64,000 nucleotides of DNA from Hyphomicrobiales bacterium. GTDB taxonomy: Bacteria; Pseudomonadota; Alphaproteobacteria; Rhizobiales; Rhizobiaceae. The stretch spans positions 1 to 64,000 of the forward strand of contig UCFC01000040.1 in assembly GCA_900471515.1 (NCBI GenBank). Reading direction: 5' to 3'. Shown piece after piece: positions 61,886 through 64,000 of this stretch. Under the pieces are notes generated by a model. The model ran no database searches, was not told the origin of the DNA, and worked only from the letters and a program-made list of their open reading frames with translations. How positions within the stretch are numbered: the stretch's first letter is position 1; every line of letters starts with the position of its first letter. Both the position numbers and the translations under genes were made by a program.

Positions 61886-62713
61886 ATGCCGTCATTTTCA
61901 GTCATCAACGGAGTGAGAACCGCCTGGTCGCTGATCGGGCCCGAGGACGCTCCCGTTGTGCTGCTGGCAAACGGGCTGGCAGCGGACAGTGCGATGTGGG
62001 ATCCGCAGGTGGAGGCTTTCTCCAGAGCCTACCGCCTGCTGCGCTACGACATACGCGGGCACGGCGGCAGCGATGCAACGCCAGGAGACTATTCGCTGGC
62101 CCTTCTCTCCGATGATGTCGTTGCCCTTCTCGACGCATTGTCGATCGAGCGCGTCCACCTTGTCGGCTGCTCGCTCGGTGCGATGGTCGGTCAGTTCATG
62201 GGTGTGCACCATCCCTCGCGACTGCTGAGCCTCAGCCTTTGCGCCACGTCCAGCGAAGCGCCGAGGCCGGTCTGGGAGGCGCGGGTTGCCGCCGTTCGTG
62301 CGCAGGGTGTGTCGCCGCAAGTGGAGGCGACGATCGACCGCTGGTTTACGCCGGCATTTCGCGACAGCCATCTCGACACGATGGACAGGATGCGCGAGAT
62401 GGTGCTGCGCACCACGCAGGACGGTTATGCGGGATGCGCCGCGGCGATCCGGGACATGACCCTGTCGAGCATCATCCCGGCTATCGAGCTTCCCACGCTT
62501 GTGGTTGCAGGGGAGCTCGACCTCTCCACGCCTTTGCCGATCCTCGAGCGGATTGCCGATACGATCCCCGGCGCCGTCCTGATGACGGTAGCCGATACAG
62601 CGCACATGCCGACGATCGAACAGCCTGAAGTGTGCAACAGGGCGATCATCGATTTTCTTCAATCCGTCGACGACGGAACCGTGCGCGACCGTGCGCAGCG
62701 GATCCGCGCCTGA
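61886..62713 (+). CDS. PcaD-like alpha/beta hydrolase (3-oxoadipate enol-lactonase type)
   Basis: 275 residues from the ATG at 61886, which has GGAGG upstream. LLANGLAADSAMWDPQ, RYDIRGHGGSDATPG, nucleophile elbow GCSLGAMVGQ, Asp in AGELDLSTPL and His in ADTAHMPTIEQP match enol-lactonases. No other protocatechuate genes are here, so another lactone substrate is likely. Starts the rightward unit divergent from gntR. Confidence 0.88.
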   Translation: MPSFSVINGVRTAWSLIGPEDAPVVLLANGLAADSAMWDPQVEAFSRAYRLLRYDIRGHGGSDATPGDYSLALLSDDVVALLDALSIERVHLVGCSLGAMVGQFMGVHHPSRLLSLSLCATSSEAPRPVWEARVAAVRAQGVSPQVEATIDRWFTPAFRDSHLDTMDRMREMVLRTTQDGYAGCAAAIRDMTLSSIIPAIELPTLVVAGELDLSTPLPILERIADTIPGAVLMTVADTAHMPTIEQPEVCNRAIIDFLQSVDDGTVRDRAQRIRA

Positions 62714-62745
62714 CGGCTGCACGGAATGAAAGGACAGCGACTGAC

Positions 62746-63504
62746 ATGACCGGACGTTTGAACGGCAAGCGCATCATCATTACCGGCGCCGTTGCCAATA
62801 TCGGCAAGGAGGCCGCCATGAGCTTCGTTGCGGAAGGCGCGTGCGTCGTCATCGGGGACAGGGACGAAAGCGCGGGTATGGCGGCGGCCAAGGAACTCGG
62901 CGATGCCGTGCGCTTCCTAAAGGTCGACGTCTCCGACGAGGCGAGTGTTTCGGCCCTGATCGAAGAAGGCGCCGAATGGCTCGGCGGTCTCGACGTGCTC
63001 GCTCAGAACGCCGGCGTGCAGTTTTCCGGCAATATCGTCGATTTCGACGTGGCGCGCTGGGACGCACTCTTCGGAGTCAACGTCCGGGCGCATTTCCTCG
63101 GCGCCAAGCACGCGATCCCGCACCTGAAGGCTTCCGGCAAAGGGTCGATCATCAATACATCGTCGCTTGCCGGCAAGCGCGGCGGGCCTGGCCTTGCGGC
63201 CTATTCGGCATCGAAGGGGGCGGTGATCGCATTCACGACGGCACTCGCACTGGAACTGGCGCCGGACAATATCCGCGTCAACGCCATCTGCCCCGGCTGG
63301 GTCGATACGGCCTTCAACCGGCCGGCGATCGATTTCATGGGCGGGCAGAGCGCGCAGGAAGCCAAGATCGCCGCGCTCGTACCGCTCGGCCGGCAGGCAA
63401 GCTCGGCGGAAATCGCACCCCTGTTTGTCTACCTCGCCTCCGACGAGTCCTCGTACATGACAGCTCAGTCGATCGGTATCGACGGCGGCGTCTACAATTC
63501 ATGA
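62746..63504 (+). CDS. SDR-family dehydrogenase
   Basis: 252 residues. The nucleotide motif reads ITGAVANIGKEAA (NIG rather than the usual GIG), followed by QNAGVQFSG, Ser in INTSSLAG, and YSASKGA with Tyr and Lys. Probably NAD(P)-dependent oxidation of a sugar or hydroxy acid. It lies between the lactonase and an ABC sugar ATPase, suggesting a sugar/lactone pathway. Confidence 0.9.
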   Translation: MTGRLNGKRIIITGAVANIGKEAAMSFVAEGACVVIGDRDESAGMAAAKELGDAVRFLKVDVSDEASVSALIEEGAEWLGGLDVLAQNAGVQFSGNIVDFDVARWDALFGVNVRAHFLGAKHAIPHLKASGKGSIINTSSLAGKRGGPGLAAYSASKGAVIAFTTALALELAPDNIRVNAICPGWVDTAFNRPAIDFMGGQSAQEAKIAALVPLGRQASSAEIAPLFVYLASDESSYMTAQSIGIDGGVYNS

Positions 63505-63547
63505 GGATGAGCGCAATGGCCAGACACGTCAGCAAGGGGAGGGCCAT

Positions 63548-64000
63548 ATGCTAAACCCCGGCTCCACGCCCGCGGCGACTGCTGTTCGCCCTGTCCTCGT
63601 CATGAAGGACATCTCGAAGGCCTATGGCGCGACGATCGCCGTGCGCCGGGTCTCGCTCGATATCGAGCCGGGCGAGATCCACGCAATCCTCGGTGAAAAC
63701 GGCGCCGGAAAATCCACCATCGTCAAGGTCCTGAGCGGCATCGTCCGGCCGGACAAGGGTGTGCTTGCGCTCGACGGCATCGATTTTGCGCCGCGCGAAC
63801 CGATGGATGCCCGCGCCGCCGGCGTTTCGACCGCCTTCCAGGAATTGAGCCTGCTGCCGAACCTCACCGTGGCACAGAACCTGATGCTGCCGCGCCAAGT
63901 CAAGGGACCGCTCGGGCTTGTCTCGGCGCGGGGCAACCGCGAACGCGCCGCCGTCATGCTCGCCGATTACGGCCTGTCGCATATCCATCCCGACCTGCCG
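63548..64000 (+). CDS. Sugar ABC importer ATPase, N-terminal part (cut by window end)
   Basis: The first 151 residues are seen. Walker A LGENGAGKSTIVKVLSG near 50-66 and Q-loop AFQELSLLPNLTV are of the RbsA/MglA/XylG type, which has two ATPase domains of about 500 residues in total. A GGGGAGGG site precedes the ATG. Permease and binding-protein genes presumably follow beyond the window. Confidence 0.88.
   Translation, partial: MLNPGSTPAATAVRPVLVMKDISKAYGATIAVRRVSLDIEPGEIHAILGENGAGKSTIVKVLSGIVRPDKGVLALDGIDFAPREPMDARAAGVSTAFQELSLLPNLTVAQNLMLPRQVKGPLGLVSARGNRERAAVMLADYGLSHIHPDLP

Noticed and set aside
61886..62713. Part of a protocatechuate (3-oxoadipate) pathway
   Set aside because: No pcaB, pcaC, pcaG or pcaH-like gene is in view; neighbours are an SDR and a sugar ABC ATPase.
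1..64000. CRISPR arrays, insertion sequences, tRNA-linked integration sites or prophage genes
   Set aside because: No spaced repeats of the right size, transposase, integrase or tRNA-like structure was seen on either strand.

Overview
The window is a 64 kb stretch of GC-rich, densely packed catabolic DNA. The mix of gene families (TRAP, tripartite tricarboxylate, ABC and SSS transporters, each beside its own LysR, DeoR, LacI, GntR or MarR regulator, plus many SDR, RraA, HpcH and MaoC-type enzymes) resembles the accessory replicon of an alphaproteobacterium of the Rhizobium/Ensifer/Agrobacterium type. This is inferred from gene content and style; there is no rRNA or replication gene to confirm it. 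No tRNA, rRNA, CRISPR array, insertion sequence or phage gene was seen.

Layout. (1) 86-7244 +: acyl-CoA module (MaoC hydratase, acyl-CoA synthetase, DUF35 Zn-ribbon protein, a thiolase-fold protein without the thiolase Cys and His, alpha/beta hydrolase), a MarR regulator and a DUF485/SSS carboxylate symporter. (2) 7687-13176: unlinked singletons: secreted trypsin-like protease, LuxR-type solo regulator, YdeP-type molybdopterin oxidoreductase, FRG-domain protein. (3) 13284-29709: a leftward operon of a GlpD-like dehydrogenase, a second FAD oxidoreductase and an FGGY kinase, divergent from a DeoR regulator; then a rightward operon with a SnoaL-like protein, a complete ABC importer, a HisD-family dehydrogenase, an SDR, a LacI repressor, a double cupin, an RraA-like protein and an alpha/beta hydrolase. 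Repeated operators link the two sides. (4) 29957-37530: LysR plus a divergent TRAP-transporter operon with hydrolase, 2-hydroxyacid dehydrogenase, HpcH-type aldolase and MhpD-type hydratase. (5) 37579-45437: secreted carboxylesterase, iron alcohol dehydrogenase, dihydroxyacetone kinase, and a LysR/SDR/RraA unit. (6) 45497-54635: LysR plus a divergent TctCBA transporter operon with SMP-30 lactonase, enolase-superfamily dehydratase, NHL propeller and a split CHR-family transporter. (7) 55010-61694 -: GntR regulator, metallo-beta-lactamase-fold lactonase, LarA racemase with its nickel-pincer cofactor enzymes LarC, LarE and LarB, and glycerate 2-kinase in one tightly packed operon. (8) 61886-64000 +: PcaD-like lactonase, SDR and the start of a sugar ABC ATPase cut by the window edge.

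How it works together. Each module pairs an uptake system with a short pathway for a hydroxy acid, lactone, polyol or acyl acid. Several modules contain enzymes that act at three-carbon intermediates (glycerol kinase-like, glycerol-3-phosphate dehydrogenase-like, dihydroxyacetone kinase, glycerate 2-kinase, pyruvate-releasing aldolases). The strongest leads are the Lar operon coupled to glycerate kinase (a possible glycerate racemase), the promoter at 18278-18339 where a DeoR operator pair and a LacI-type operator meet, and the thiolase-fold/DUF35/MaoC/ligase set that resembles steroid side-chain retro-aldolases.
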